This document shows positions 1-6,040 of a DNA stretch of 8,474 nucleotides, in pieces (within the stretch, counting starts at the first letter, position 1; every line of letters starts with the position of its first letter). Source of the DNA: Anaerolineae bacterium. Lineage in GTDB: Bacteria > Chloroflexota > Anaerolineae > 4572-78 > J111. A program made the translations under genes and the position numbers. Location of the stretch: the NCBI GenBank assembly GCA_020433785.1, contig JAGRCC010000496.1, positions 1 to 8,474 on the forward strand. Direction: 5' to 3'. The notes below the pieces were generated by a model. The model was not told the DNA's origin and did no database searches. It saw only the letters and a program-made list of their open reading frames with translations.

Positions 1-1059
1 CGAATTTTGGTCCTCTACCGGCTCAGTTATCGATTCAGCAGCGTGGCGATCCAGCCCGAAACCTTGGTCTTACCGGCCGCTGAAAAACCCAATCGCGGCT
101 CCGGCCCGCCCCTGGACAGCCGCTTTTTTGTCGAAAATGTACTAACCCCCTTAACGGCCACCCGTCCGTCCGGCCTATTATTTTATAATGCGTTGTTTCT
201 GGTGGGGCTGCTGTCACTGGCTTATCGCGGGCAGCCGCATCGCCAGGCTATTCTGCTCTTGTGCGGCTGGCTATTGCTGCCTGTCCTTCTTATTTACACC
301 TTTCTCCTTTATCGCGGCACATTTTTTGCAAATCGCTATATCCTATATACTTTGCCGGCCTATCTGATGATCGTCGCCTTCGGCCTCGATCGGCTGGTCG
401 GTTGGGTGGTTAAACTCCTTGCTTGGACTTCGTATAGACAGATTGCTGTAGCGGTAGGTCTGGCTTTACTGCTTATTCCAGCTTTAACCGTCCAGTTAGG
501 TGATCTTCAATCTTACTATGCCGCTGAGTCTAGAGAAGATTGGCGAGCGGTAGGCCAGCTGTTGAACAATTACGCCGTGCCTGATGATGTGGTCATCGCT
601 GTCAAAGCTGAGCCGCCCATTAACTGGTACTTTCCATCGGCCTCAGTCCCGTTTGAAACGTTTAGCCGCACCGATCCTATTCGAGCGGCCATGCAGCAGC
701 ATGCACGGCGTTGGTTTGTGCTGAGCAGTTACTCCTATACACGAGACGAGAAACTACGCGAGTGGCTAGCACCCCAAGCGGTCAGAATTGTCATCGATCG
801 CCGTATTGTCGTCTACCTGCAACAACAGGGGAAATCGGCTCGAGATTTGTTGGCTGAAGTGAAACAGTTCAATTTGCCCCAGAAATCGCTGACGTACGCT
901 CATCTGGCCGACCAATTCAAACAGGCCGGCGATGTCGAGACCAGCCGCGTTTTTTACCATCAGGCTATTGCGCTGGCCGACTCGGCCGGTCAAAAAGCAC
1001 GATACGAGGCGCTTCTGGCCGCCCTGCCGGATTTGAACGATACGATTATTATTGAGTAA
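1..1059 (+). CDS. GT39/PMT-type membrane glycosyltransferase, C-terminal part
   Basis: The reading frame is open from base 1, so the true start and the catalytic N-terminal half lie upstream. The TTG at 7 is only the first in-frame start codon in view. Numbering from it, about four hydrophobic segments are seen (roughly 56-73, 79-102, 110-128, 145-163). The third begins with FFANRYILYTLPAYL, a pattern common in lipid-linked-sugar glycosyltransferases of the GT39/ArnT/PMT superfamily. A soluble region starts with SREDWRAVGQLLNNYAVPDD, typical of the extracytoplasmic C-terminal part of these enzymes in Chloroflexota and cyanobacteria. The last 60 residues (about 297-330, AHLADQFKQAGDVETSRVFY) look like one TPR-type helix pair. 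By family, the protein would transfer a sugar from a polyprenyl-phosphate donor outside the membrane; substrate unknown. A GT2 gene follows after 15 nt, so co-transcription is likely. Confidence 0.75.
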   Translation, partial: RILVLYRLSYRFSSVAIQPETLVLPAAEKPNRGSGPPLDSRFFVENVLTPLTATRPSGLLFYNALFLVGLLSLAYRGQPHRQAILLLCGWLLLPVLLIYTFLLYRGTFFANRYILYTLPAYLMIVAFGLDRLVGWVVKLLAWTSYRQIAVAVGLALLLIPALTVQLGDLQSYYAAESREDWRAVGQLLNNYAVPDDVVIAVKAEPPINWYFPSASVPFETFSRTDPIRAAMQQHARRWFVLSSYSYTRDEKLREWLAPQAVRIVIDRRIVVYLQQQGKSARDLLAEVKQFNLPQKSLTYAHLADQFKQAGDVETSRVFYHQAIALADSAGQKARYEALLAALPDLNDTIIIE

Positions 1060-1074
1060 AGTTTATGGCGTTGA

Positions 1075-2352
1075 ATGCGTTTTAAGCTCAAACCCCAGAC
1101 CTTTCATCAGAAGCAAGTCAAATCTTCGTTGGGAGCTAGTTTTGACGCTCGATCCCGATTACTTAATGCTCTAATCAAGTTAATGGCCTGGCCCCTCTCC
1201 GGCGTTCTACTCGTTTTTACCCTGAGACGCTGGCTTTTTATCCTGTCTGCCTTAACGCCCCGCCAACCTGGTATCCAGCCGGCCGGTAAGGTTGAGGATT
1301 TACTATCAGTGCTGCTGTTGGTACCGGTTAGAAACGAAGCGGATACCCTGCCCGATCTGCTGCCGGCGCTCGACCAGTTTGATTATCCTGCCGCCAAATT
1401 AACCCTGGTTTTTATCAACGACGGTTCAACCGATGCCAGCGAGACGATTCTTCACTCCTGGCTGGAGACGCGTCAAAATTGGCGTATGCTGTCTCTCCCG
1501 CAGAATCGAGGCAAAGCCAATGCGCTTAATTTAGCGCTGAGCCGCTTTCCGCAGGGCGAAATTATCGCCGTCTATGATGCTGATGAGCGCCCGTTACCAA
1601 CGGCGCTGAAACATCTGATCGTCCATTTCGCCGATCCGCACGTGGCGGCAGTCAGCGGCCGGCGGGCCGTAGTCAACGCGTTGGCTAGTCCGGCGGCCAG
1701 CTATACCACGTTTGAAGGTTTGGTCCACCAAATGATCACCATGCGGGCCAAAGATCGATTGCAGTTAGCCCCGGCTCTGTTAGGTTCGAATTGTGCCTAT
1801 CGCCGCTCGATGCTGGCTGAAGTCGGCAATTTTAAGCCGGGCGCGCTGTTGGAAGACAGCGATCTGACCCTGAAGCTGACCGGCGCCGGCTGGCGAACCC
1901 GCTTTGAACCGGAGGCCATCAGTTATCACCACGTGCCGGAGAGCCTCGGCGGCTACTGGAAACAGCACACCCGCTGGGCCAGAGGGTTCGCCGATGTTGC
2001 CCAAGACCAAACCCGAACGCTGCTGGCCCGTGATAAATTACCGCGCCTGCTGCGGTTGGAACTGCTGCTTTTTTCTGTAGGCTATTTGGATCGCCTGGCT
2101 TTGTTAGCCGCCGGAGGATTGGCCCTGCTGGGCAGTCTAATAGCGCGCTGGTCGGTCGTGGTGACGCTTTTGACGCCGCTGATCCAGGTGATGGCGGCGT
2201 TAAGCCTGGTCCGCGCACCGCTGGCGCTGTGGTGGCGCATTGTGTGGCTGCCCGTATTCTTCGGCCTCGATATGGCCATGGCGGCTAACGGTTTTTGGGG
2301 TAAACTGCTTAGCCTGCCGCAAATTTGGGAGGATCGCCGGACCCGACGGTAA
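1075..2352 (+). CDS. Family 2 membrane glycosyltransferase (processive type)
   Basis: A complete 425-residue GT2 enzyme. In order: a basic N-terminus, a membrane segment (about 40-60), a GT-A domain with the opening VPVRNEAD (83-90), the nucleotide-binding NDGSTD (115-120), the metal-binding YDAD (167-170), the acceptor-region ED (260-261) and the QxxRW motif (Q297, R300, W301), then three or four C-terminal membrane segments (about 331-405). QxxRW together with flanking membrane helices is the hallmark of cellulose/hyaluronan/poly-GlcNAc synthase-like enzymes, which build a polysaccharide on the cytoplasmic face. The sugar and product cannot be told from sequence. In-frame TGA lies directly before the ATG at 1075, so no longer start exists. 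There is no clear Shine-Dalgarno sequence. A six-codon ORF (ATG at 1065, stop at 1085) overlaps the start and might couple translation to the upstream GT39 gene. Family confidence is high, specific activity unknown. Confidence 0.9.
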   Translation: MRFKLKPQTFHQKQVKSSLGASFDARSRLLNALIKLMAWPLSGVLLVFTLRRWLFILSALTPRQPGIQPAGKVEDLLSVLLLVPVRNEADTLPDLLPALDQFDYPAAKLTLVFINDGSTDASETILHSWLETRQNWRMLSLPQNRGKANALNLALSRFPQGEIIAVYDADERPLPTALKHLIVHFADPHVAAVSGRRAVVNALASPAASYTTFEGLVHQMITMRAKDRLQLAPALLGSNCAYRRSMLAEVGNFKPGALLEDSDLTLKLTGAGWRTRFEPEAISYHHVPESLGGYWKQHTRWARGFADVAQDQTRTLLARDKLPRLLRLELLLFSVGYLDRLALLAAGGLALLGSLIARWSVVVTLLTPLIQVMAALSLVRAPLALWWRIVWLPVFFGLDMAMAANGFWGKLLSLPQIWEDRRTRR

Positions 2353-2444
2353 GTTTGTCCGGGCCGGCTGTGCGTGCTAAAATACGGCTTCTTGTGCCGA
2401 AAATCACAAAGATACTCAGTCATCCAAATTCAAAATCTGGAGCA

Positions 2445-2460
2445 ACAAAGCTCGCTTTGT
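2445..2460 (+). other. Small perfect hairpin downstream of the GT2 gene
   Basis: ACAAAGC and GCTTTGT form a perfect 7-bp inverted repeat around 2 nt (or 6 bp with a CTCG loop). A wider pair, GGAGC (2440-2444) and GCTCC (2481-2485), encloses it. No T-run follows on either strand, so it is not a canonical intrinsic terminator. It could be an RNA fold at the end of the glycosyltransferase transcript or a protein-binding site before the next gene. Confidence 0.35.
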
Positions 2461-2482
2461 CGATCAAAGTAAATATTGTGGC

Positions 2483-2510
2483 TCCTAACCTATCCTAACT
2501 TGGATATACT
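2483..2510 (+). promoter_or_regulatory. Candidate -10 box with TCCTAAC direct repeat
   Basis: TATACT at 2505-2510 matches five of six bases of a sigma70 -10 box and lies 35 nt before the ATG at 2546. No good -35 box sits 16-18 nt upstream. Instead two perfect copies of TCCTAAC occur at 2483-2489 and 2493-2499, exactly 10 bp (one helical turn) apart, where an activator could bind. This is weak evidence, based on pattern only. Confidence 0.3.
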
Positions 2511-2545
2511 AAGCATAGTCATCACGGAAAGTAGATCACGAACCT

Positions 2546-2986
2546 ATGGGAACTTTTTACTTCTTTTTATTTCAAGCCCACTCCGGTTGGCGGTGGGTAG
2601 TGCTTCTTTTACTGATCGTAACCACGATCAAGGTCATAATCGGCTGGGCCGCCAATCAAAATTGGTCCAACCTCGACCGGAGATTGGTTTCATTCACCAA
2701 CATTGCTGTGTCGATTCAGGTGCTGCTGGGGATTTTTCTGTATGTCATGTTTCTCACCCAGGGCGGCGGGATTACCGGAAAGAGCATCGGCTCGATCAGC
2801 GGCGGCCATTTAGTGCCGGCCTTACTGTCCTTAGCCGGCATCGGTTTCGCTTTGGGCCGCTCGCGCCGCGCTGACAGCAGCCGAGACAAATTCAAATTTG
2901 CCTCAATTGGCCTAATCATTGCCGATTTGTTGGTGTTCGGGGCACTCGCCACAGTTGGGGGCATTTTTGCGATGGCGTCATCGTAA
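2546..2986 (+). CDS. Conserved four-helix membrane protein (HSGWRW type), function unknown
   Basis: A 146-residue protein with four hydrophobic segments (about 17-35, 48-70, 87-103, 117-142). The first helix is preceded by the signature HSGWRWVVL (His12). A second conserved-looking histidine is in GGH (H88) at the start of helix three, and QVLLG (59-63) lies in helix two. Short four-helix proteins with an HS-x-x-RW start are common in Chloroflexota and Bacteroidota and are usually left as hypothetical or loosely labelled cytochrome-b-like. Two histidines in membrane helices would allow haem binding, but that is speculation. ATG at 2546 is chosen because the family signature begins a few residues later; the Shine-Dalgarno sequence is poor (GGAAAG about 15 nt upstream). 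It is 193 nt from the GT2 gene, so probably transcribed separately, and converges on the methyltransferase gene. Confidence 0.75.
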   Translation: MGTFYFFLFQAHSGWRWVVLLLLIVTTIKVIIGWAANQNWSNLDRRLVSFTNIAVSIQVLLGIFLYVMFLTQGGGITGKSIGSISGGHLVPALLSLAGIGFALGRSRRADSSRDKFKFASIGLIIADLLVFGALATVGGIFAMASS

Positions 2987-3015
2987 GAGTGGTATTTCAC
3001 AAAGCCTGCAATTAG

Positions 3016-3078
3016 AACGTAGGACGTAGACCGTGGGACGTTGATTTTCACGTTCCACGTCCCACGTCCTACATATCT
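3016..3078. repeat. Inverted array of degenerate 7-nt (ACGTNNN) repeats between convergent genes
   Basis: The left side reads as successive heptamers ACGTAGG, ACGTAGA, CCGTGGG, ACGTTGA. After a short TTTTC spacer the right side reads ACGTTCC, ACGTCCC, ACGTCCT. The two sides are inverted: bases 3019-3041 can pair with 3050-3072 around an 8-nt loop, with 19 Watson-Crick pairs, one G-T and three mismatches. The array fills the gap between two convergent genes and could fold on either transcript as a bidirectional barrier. No T-run follows. The right arm provides the TAG stop (3071-3069) of the methyltransferase gene. It resembles in style the heptanucleotide STRR repeats known from cyanobacteria; relatedness is not claimed. 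Confidence 0.8.
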
Positions 3079-3782
3079 TCCTCAATCTTCTGGGCCCAAA
3101 TCAGGTCGTAAATCGTCTCCCAAATCTGAATGTCAACATAGCGCAGCGGATGTTGATCCAAAATGTCGGCTACCTGAGATCGAGACCAGGTTTTGCCGGG
3201 CATTAATTTGGCTTCCCAGCCGATTCGGTTGGTGGTCAGCAGCCAGCCGCCGTCGGGGTTGTGGACCGAAACAGGCTGCAACACCCGGATCATCTCGGCC
3301 AAACCGCGTTTCGGATCGGGGTAAAACTCCATTGCTTCCAGATTGGTGACGGCCGGTAGACTGTTGTCGGCAAAGGGCAGCGCCATCGCATCGGCCTGCA
3401 CCAGCATCACCCGGCCGGGATGCTGGGCCTCAAGGTCGCGTCGAGCCACGGCCAGCATTTTAGAGGCGCGATCCAGGCCGATAATCTGGCCACGATACGC
3501 CGGTTGGCGCAGCAGAGTAAAAGCTAGCCGGCCCGTGCCGGTAGCCACATCGAGCACCATGGCTTCCGGCTGCGCGTAGAGGCGGTTGGCCAGGGGTTCC
3601 CCCAGCGTAAAATCCTCTTCCGCCTCGTTGAACTCCTTGATGCTGTTGTATCGCTCGGCTGTCCAATCATACAGCAATGCCACCAGAGCCGAGCCAAGAT
3701 AGGCTCCCTCAGCCAAAATAAATTGCCAGTAAAGAATCAAACCGACACATAACGTGCTCACAATAATCAGTAGCCAGATCAT
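3069..3782 (-). CDS. Membrane-anchored class I SAM-dependent methyltransferase
   Basis: 237 residues. An N-terminal hydrophobic helix (about 2-22) should anchor it, with the catalytic domain probably cytoplasmic. The Rossmann-type methyltransferase domain follows: motif I VLDVATGTGR (76-85), acidic end of strand two GLDRAS (102-107; D104 expected to contact the SAM ribose), QADAMALPF (129-137; D131 near the adenine), and the post-motif region EMIRVLQP (163-170). The family usually continues LRPGG-x-L, but here seven residues (VSVHNPD, 171-177) separate P170 from GGW (178-180). Substrate unknown; the ubiquinone/menaquinone-type (Methyltransf_11) group is the nearest style. ATG at 3782 lacks a clear Shine-Dalgarno sequence; AAGGGA lies about 18 nt upstream. 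It follows the membrane protein gene on the same strand after 98 nt of repeat-filled sequence. The stop codon lies in the inverted heptamer array. Confidence 0.85.
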   Translation of the reverse strand: MIWLLIIVSTLCVGLILYWQFILAEGAYLGSALVALLYDWTAERYNSIKEFNEAEEDFTLGEPLANRLYAQPEAMVLDVATGTGRLAFTLLRQPAYRGQIIGLDRASKMLAVARRDLEAQHPGRVMLVQADAMALPFADNSLPAVTNLEAMEFYPDPKRGLAEMIRVLQPVSVHNPDGGWLLTTNRIGWEAKLMPGKTWSRSQVADILDQHPLRYVDIQIWETIYDLIWAQKIEEDM

Positions 3783-3809
3783 CGAGGCTTATTTTCGTCC
3801 CTTCATATT

Positions 3810-3890
3810 AACTAAACTCCTCCACTCCCCTAACTTTCCTAACGCCATTAACTCCACAAACGCTATAAACTCGACTAACTCTACAAACTC
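3810..3890 (-). repeat. Nine-nucleotide-period degenerate tandem array (GAGTTWNNN)
   Basis: Read on the minus strand from 3890, eight consecutive 9-nt units keep strict phase: GAGTTTGTA, GAGTTAGTC, GAGTTTATA, GCGTTTGTG, GAGTTAATG, GCGTTAGGA, AAGTTAGGG, GAGTGGAGG, followed by a shifted ninth, AGTTTAGTT. The core G(A/C)GTT is conserved and the last three bases vary. The array fills nearly all of the space between the membrane protein gene and the methyltransferase gene. Its first unit supplies the TAG stop of the former (3883-3881). One minus frame is open through the array and would read as three-residue repeats of the form E-[F/L]-x, ending at TAA just before the methyltransferase ATG. There is no start codon or Shine-Dalgarno sequence to support translation. 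Confidence 0.8.
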
Positions 3891-4783
3891 CCCACCGCTA
3901 CACCTGCCGTAAGCATACTTACGACCAGGTAAGGTTGAGCCTTAGCCAGCCACACCGCCGGGAGGTCGAAACGGCTCTTGATCAGCCAGATCGACGTCAG
4001 ACTCAACGTCATCACCGCCACCCCCGGCAGCAGCCGCAACCCGAGCAGCAGCGATAAGGCGGCTATCTGCCCCCCGAAAAAGAGCCACTCCGCCCGGTGA
4101 TGCGCTCCCAGTATCCTTAAGCCGCCCAGATAGCTAATCGAAAAACAGAGCGCCAACACTACCGGAAACAGCGACAACGACGACCACAAAGCCGCGCCCA
4201 TTAGCCACGGCAAAAGCAACTGCACAATCGATGGCAATCGCCCGCCGCCTCGGGTGGATAACCGGGTGGAGCTTTGGCCGGCTATAAGAATTAAGCTCGT
4301 CGCCACCACCACCAGCCAAAAAACAGATGGATTCAAAGCTAGTCCGATTGTTAGCGCCAGCAGCAGCCCCACGCCAAAAGTCACTACCTGCCCGCCGAAT
4401 TCGGGCCAGTAATACGCTTGCCACCAAACCTGATAGCGACGGACTAAGATGACGAGTTGGCCGGCGGTTGAGTCGGGTTGAGCGTAGGGTAGAAAAAAGC
4501 CGCGACCGGCCGGTTGGGGCTGGGGCAGGGCGGCCCGCGTAACCCGCCGCCAGAGGCGCTGCTGCACTGCCAGATGCCATAGTGTTCCCAAAATAGGATC
4601 GACCAGCAGCCACAAGCCGACCACCAACAGCAAGTTAGCCCAGGTCCAGCCGGGGATACCGGCCGCCAGCGCCCCGGCCACAGCCGCCCAACCCGATCCC
4701 AGACTCAACCACGAGCGTGAGCCTGATAACTTGAATGTAAATGTTTGGCCGAAAGGGCGCTGTGTCACTACAGTTGTCTCCAC
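3881..4783 (-). CDS. Multi-pass integral membrane protein, function unknown
   Basis: A 300-residue protein, about eight or nine predicted membrane segments (roughly 30-45, 48-66, 130-150, 153-170, 185-220 as two, 235-268 as two, 283-299). A soluble stretch of about 60 residues (70-128), rich in Arg, Gln and Trp, lies between helices two and three and includes RRYQVWWQAYYWPEFGG. VDPILGTLWH (61-70) at the end of helix two is the most distinctive motif. I do not recognise the family; similar hypothetical proteins are, I believe, found in Chloroflexota. The start is GTG at 4783: in-frame TAA is directly upstream, so no earlier start exists; GTG at codon 6 is an alternative. A well-formed promoter lies 41 nt upstream (4824-4853). 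The last codons and the stop lie inside the 9-nt repeat array. It probably shares a transcript with the methyltransferase. Confidence 0.7.
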   Translation of the reverse strand: METTVVTQRPFGQTFTFKLSGSRSWLSLGSGWAAVAGALAAGIPGWTWANLLLVVGLWLLVDPILGTLWHLAVQQRLWRRVTRAALPQPQPAGRGFFLPYAQPDSTAGQLVILVRRYQVWWQAYYWPEFGGQVVTFGVGLLLALTIGLALNPSVFWLVVVATSLILIAGQSSTRLSTRGGGRLPSIVQLLLPWLMGAALWSSLSLFPVVLALCFSISYLGGLRILGAHHRAEWLFFGGQIAALSLLLGLRLLPGVAVMTLSLTSIWLIKSRFDLPAVWLAKAQPYLVVSMLTAGVAVGSL

Positions 4784-4816
4784 TTATGGAACGATCACTT
4801 GCTTCAGCTTATGGAA
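4783..4816 (-). repeat. Nine-bp direct repeat TTCCATAAG in the 5' leader
   Basis: CTTATGGAA on the plus strand (TTCCATAAG on the minus strand) occurs at 4783-4791 and again at 4808-4816, 25 bp start to start. Both copies lie between the predicted -10 box and the GTG start of the membrane protein gene, and the proximal copy overlaps the first base of the start codon. Such spacing could be an operator pair or a recent small duplication. Confidence 0.55.
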
Positions 4817-4823
4817 GGGGCAG

Positions 4824-4853
4824 AGTATACCATATAAATTGAGGTTCAGACAA
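4824..4853 (-). promoter_or_regulatory. Sigma70-type promoter with extended -10 for the membrane protein gene
   Basis: On the minus strand TTGTCT (4853-4848, four of six matches) is followed by an 18-nt spacer and TATACT (4829-4824, five of six). TGG directly before the -10 box makes an extended -10 (TGnTATACT). The start site should fall near 4817, giving a leader of about 34 nt before the GTG at 4783. No other promoter of similar quality is seen for this gene. Confidence 0.6.
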
Positions 4854-4883
4854 CTGATTTATCAAACGTCCTTCTTCAATAGT

Positions 4884-4912
4884 TTGGATACTCAGCGGTG
4901 ATGTTGTAAAAT
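4884..4912 (+). promoter_or_regulatory. Sigma70-type promoter for the GIY-YIG gene
   Basis: TTGGAT (4884-4889, three of six matches) and TAAAAT (4907-4912, five of six) are separated by 17 nt. Transcription would begin near 4919, about 35 nt before the GTG start at 4954. It is divergent from the promoter at 4824-4853, and the two -35 boxes are about 30 bp apart. Confidence 0.5.
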
Positions 4913-4942
4913 CTCGTGAAATTATTCAGTTAAAAGAATTGT

Positions 4943-4946
4943 AGGG
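4943..4946 (+). promoter_or_regulatory. Shine-Dalgarno sequence deciding a GTG start
   Basis: AGGG at 4943-4946 lies 7 nt before the GTG at 4954 but only 1 nt before the TTG at 4948. The spacing favours GTG as the start of the GIY-YIG protein, two codons inside the longest possible frame. Confidence 0.6.
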
Positions 4947-4953
4947 TTTGACC

Positions 4954-5415
4954 GTGAATTTTGATGAGAAATTAACCGGCACTTACGTATTACTGTTGTT
5001 TCTGCCGGACAACCAAACCATCGAAGTAGGTAAGCTAGGCACGTTCGATTTTCCGGCGGGTTGGTACACCTATGTGGGCAGCGCTTTTGGGGCGGGGGGA
5101 TTACTCGGCCGAATTAAACACCATCTCCAGCCGACTCAAAAACCACACTGGCACATCGATTACCTACGCCGGCAGGCTAATTTAAAGGAGATCTGGCTTT
5201 CGCCCGATACCGAGCGGCGCGAGTACGATTGGGTCGATCTGATGATTGATGTGCCTGGCGCGGTCGCTTTAATCGAAGGCTTTGGGGCGTCTGATTCGGC
5301 TCACGAAACGCATCTTTACTACTTTGATGTGCGCCCCTCGCTGGAGGATTTTGTAGTAGGGGTTCGAGCGCGTTTTCCTCACACCAATGTGCTGCGGGCT
5401 TTCGCCGAAGAATAA
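4954..5415 (+). CDS. GIY-YIG nuclease-like protein of the DUF123 type, cysteines replaced
   Basis: 153 residues from GTG 4954. The DUF123 pattern runs the full length: GTYVLLL (9-15) as the GIY strand, VGKLGTFDFPAGWYTYVGSA (25-44) with YVG as the YIG element, the arginine helix GRIKHHL (52-58; R53 at the usual catalytic position), HWHIDYL (65-71), and GFGASDSAHETHLYYF (109-124). Family members usually carry cysteines in a REC element and in SDC-x-C. Here the corresponding sites read REYDW (89-93) and SDSAH, so none of these cysteines is present. DUF123 proteins occur alone or fused to endonuclease III; their biochemical role is not settled, and a DNA-directed nuclease activity is inferred only from the fold. 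The gene stands alone, has its own promoter and converges on the FHA gene with a 13-nt gap. Confidence 0.85.
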   Translation: MNFDEKLTGTYVLLLFLPDNQTIEVGKLGTFDFPAGWYTYVGSAFGAGGLLGRIKHHLQPTQKPHWHIDYLRRQANLKEIWLSPDTERREYDWVDLMIDVPGAVALIEGFGASDSAHETHLYYFDVRPSLEDFVVGVRARFPHTNVLRAFAEE

Positions 5416-5428
5416 CCGCCGGCGGGGC

Positions 5429-5950
5429 TTAACTCAGAATCATCAGCAGCGGCAGCAGATCCGATATTTCGATCACATTGAGTAGATCGGCCACAATCAA
5501 CAGGAACATAATAATAAAAATGACGCCCAGTGTACCGCCGGCAATAAAGGCGAACCAGATGCGCCCTTTGACCGGGCTAGCCTCGACTTTGGGGGGAAGG
5601 GGGGGCGTTGTGGGTGTAGCTTCCTCCAAGGGCGTCTCTTCCACCAACGCTTTTTCTTGAAAACTCAATTTAATCGGGCCAAGTTCAATTAAATCGTTGT
5701 GGGTCAGGTAATACGGTCCTTTGATGACTCTGCCGTTGACGCCCGTGCCACCCGGGCCGCCCAAATCTTGCAGCACCCACAGATTGTTGCGCAGTTCAAG
5801 ACTGGCATGACTGGAGTCGATGTCAGGCGATTGCAGAACGAGGTTGTTATCCGGATCAGACCCGATCAATATTCGTGTGCTGGATAGCTCAAAAGTTTCC
5901 AGTATTGTCTCAGATGTTTCAATTTCTTCGTAAATAATTAATCTGGCCAT
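5429..5950 (-). CDS. FHA-domain protein with C-terminal membrane anchor
   Basis: 173 residues. An FHA domain (about 5-98) shows ILIGSDPDNNLVL (27-39), SSHASLEL (46-53) and GTGVNGR (68-74). By family this recognises phosphothreonine peptides, usually made by Ser/Thr kinases. S47, H48 and N72 are at the expected places, but the GR pair that opens the motif is G30-S31, so the arginine is missing. A Pro/Glu/Thr-rich linker (about 103-128) leads to a membrane helix (about 131-155) and a short hydrophobic tail (156-173). With no signal peptide, the FHA domain should be cytoplasmic and tethered to the membrane. ATG 5950 is supported by a strong Shine-Dalgarno sequence. It lies 91 nt downstream of the CCA-type gene on the same strand; no kinase gene is in view. 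Confidence 0.88.
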   Translation of the reverse strand: MARLIIYEEIETSETILETFELSSTRILIGSDPDNNLVLQSPDIDSSHASLELRNNLWVLQDLGGPGGTGVNGRVIKGPYYLTHNDLIELGPIKLSFQEKALVEETPLEEATPTTPPLPPKVEASPVKGRIWFAFIAGGTLGVIFIIMFLLIVADLLNVIEISDLLPLLMILS

Positions 5951-5958
5951 TGTTATGG

Positions 5959-5965
5959 CTTCCTC
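5959..5965 (-). promoter_or_regulatory. Strong Shine-Dalgarno sequence of the FHA gene
   Basis: On the minus strand GAGGAAG ends 8 nt before the ATG at 5950. It is the best ribosome-binding site in the window and fixes the start. Confidence 0.7.
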
Positions 5966-5972
5966 GCATTTG

Positions 5973-6004
5973 GGAAGAGCAAGTTAAGTACTTACTCCTC
6001 TTCC
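5973..6004. repeat. Inverted repeat around a TAAGTACTTA palindrome, upstream of the FHA gene
   Basis: GGAAGAG (5973-5979) and CTCTTCC (5998-6004) are perfect inverted arms around the perfect 10-bp palindrome TAAGTACTTA (5985-5994). The two symmetries are offset by 1 bp. No T-run follows on either strand, so it is a poor intrinsic terminator. Its place just before the FHA ribosome-binding site suits an operator or an RNA fold in the leader. Confidence 0.5.
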
Positions 6005-6040
6005 TTCCTAAAACTAAACGCTTAATTGTTAATGCCCTGC

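Noticed and set aside
2386..2400. CGGC...GCCG hairpin after the GT2 gene as a terminator
   Set aside because: The stem is only 4 bp and is followed by A residues on the plus strand; the TATTTT on the minus side serves no minus-strand gene.
2082..2423. Minus-strand ORF of 113 codons, and the similar one at 1919-2218
   Set aside because: Both are shadows of the GT2 gene, which carries all its family motifs on the plus strand.
2476..2874. Plus-strand ORF of 132 codons overlapping the four-helix protein
   Set aside because: Out-of-frame reading of the HSGWRW gene; its product is Arg/His-rich and lacks any membrane or domain pattern.
3016..3890. The intergenic repeats as a CRISPR array
   Set aside because: Units are 7 or 9 nt with no spacers of 25-45 nt, and no cas gene is in view.
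3790..3890. Small minus-strand protein of E-[F/L]-x repeats
   Set aside because: The frame is open but has no start codon with a ribosome-binding site; its pattern is explained by the 9-nt DNA repeat.
5416..5425. CCGCCGGCGG palindrome between the convergent GIY-YIG and FHA genes as a terminator
   Set aside because: It has no loop and no following T-run; a 10-bp GC palindrome is expected by chance in this composition.
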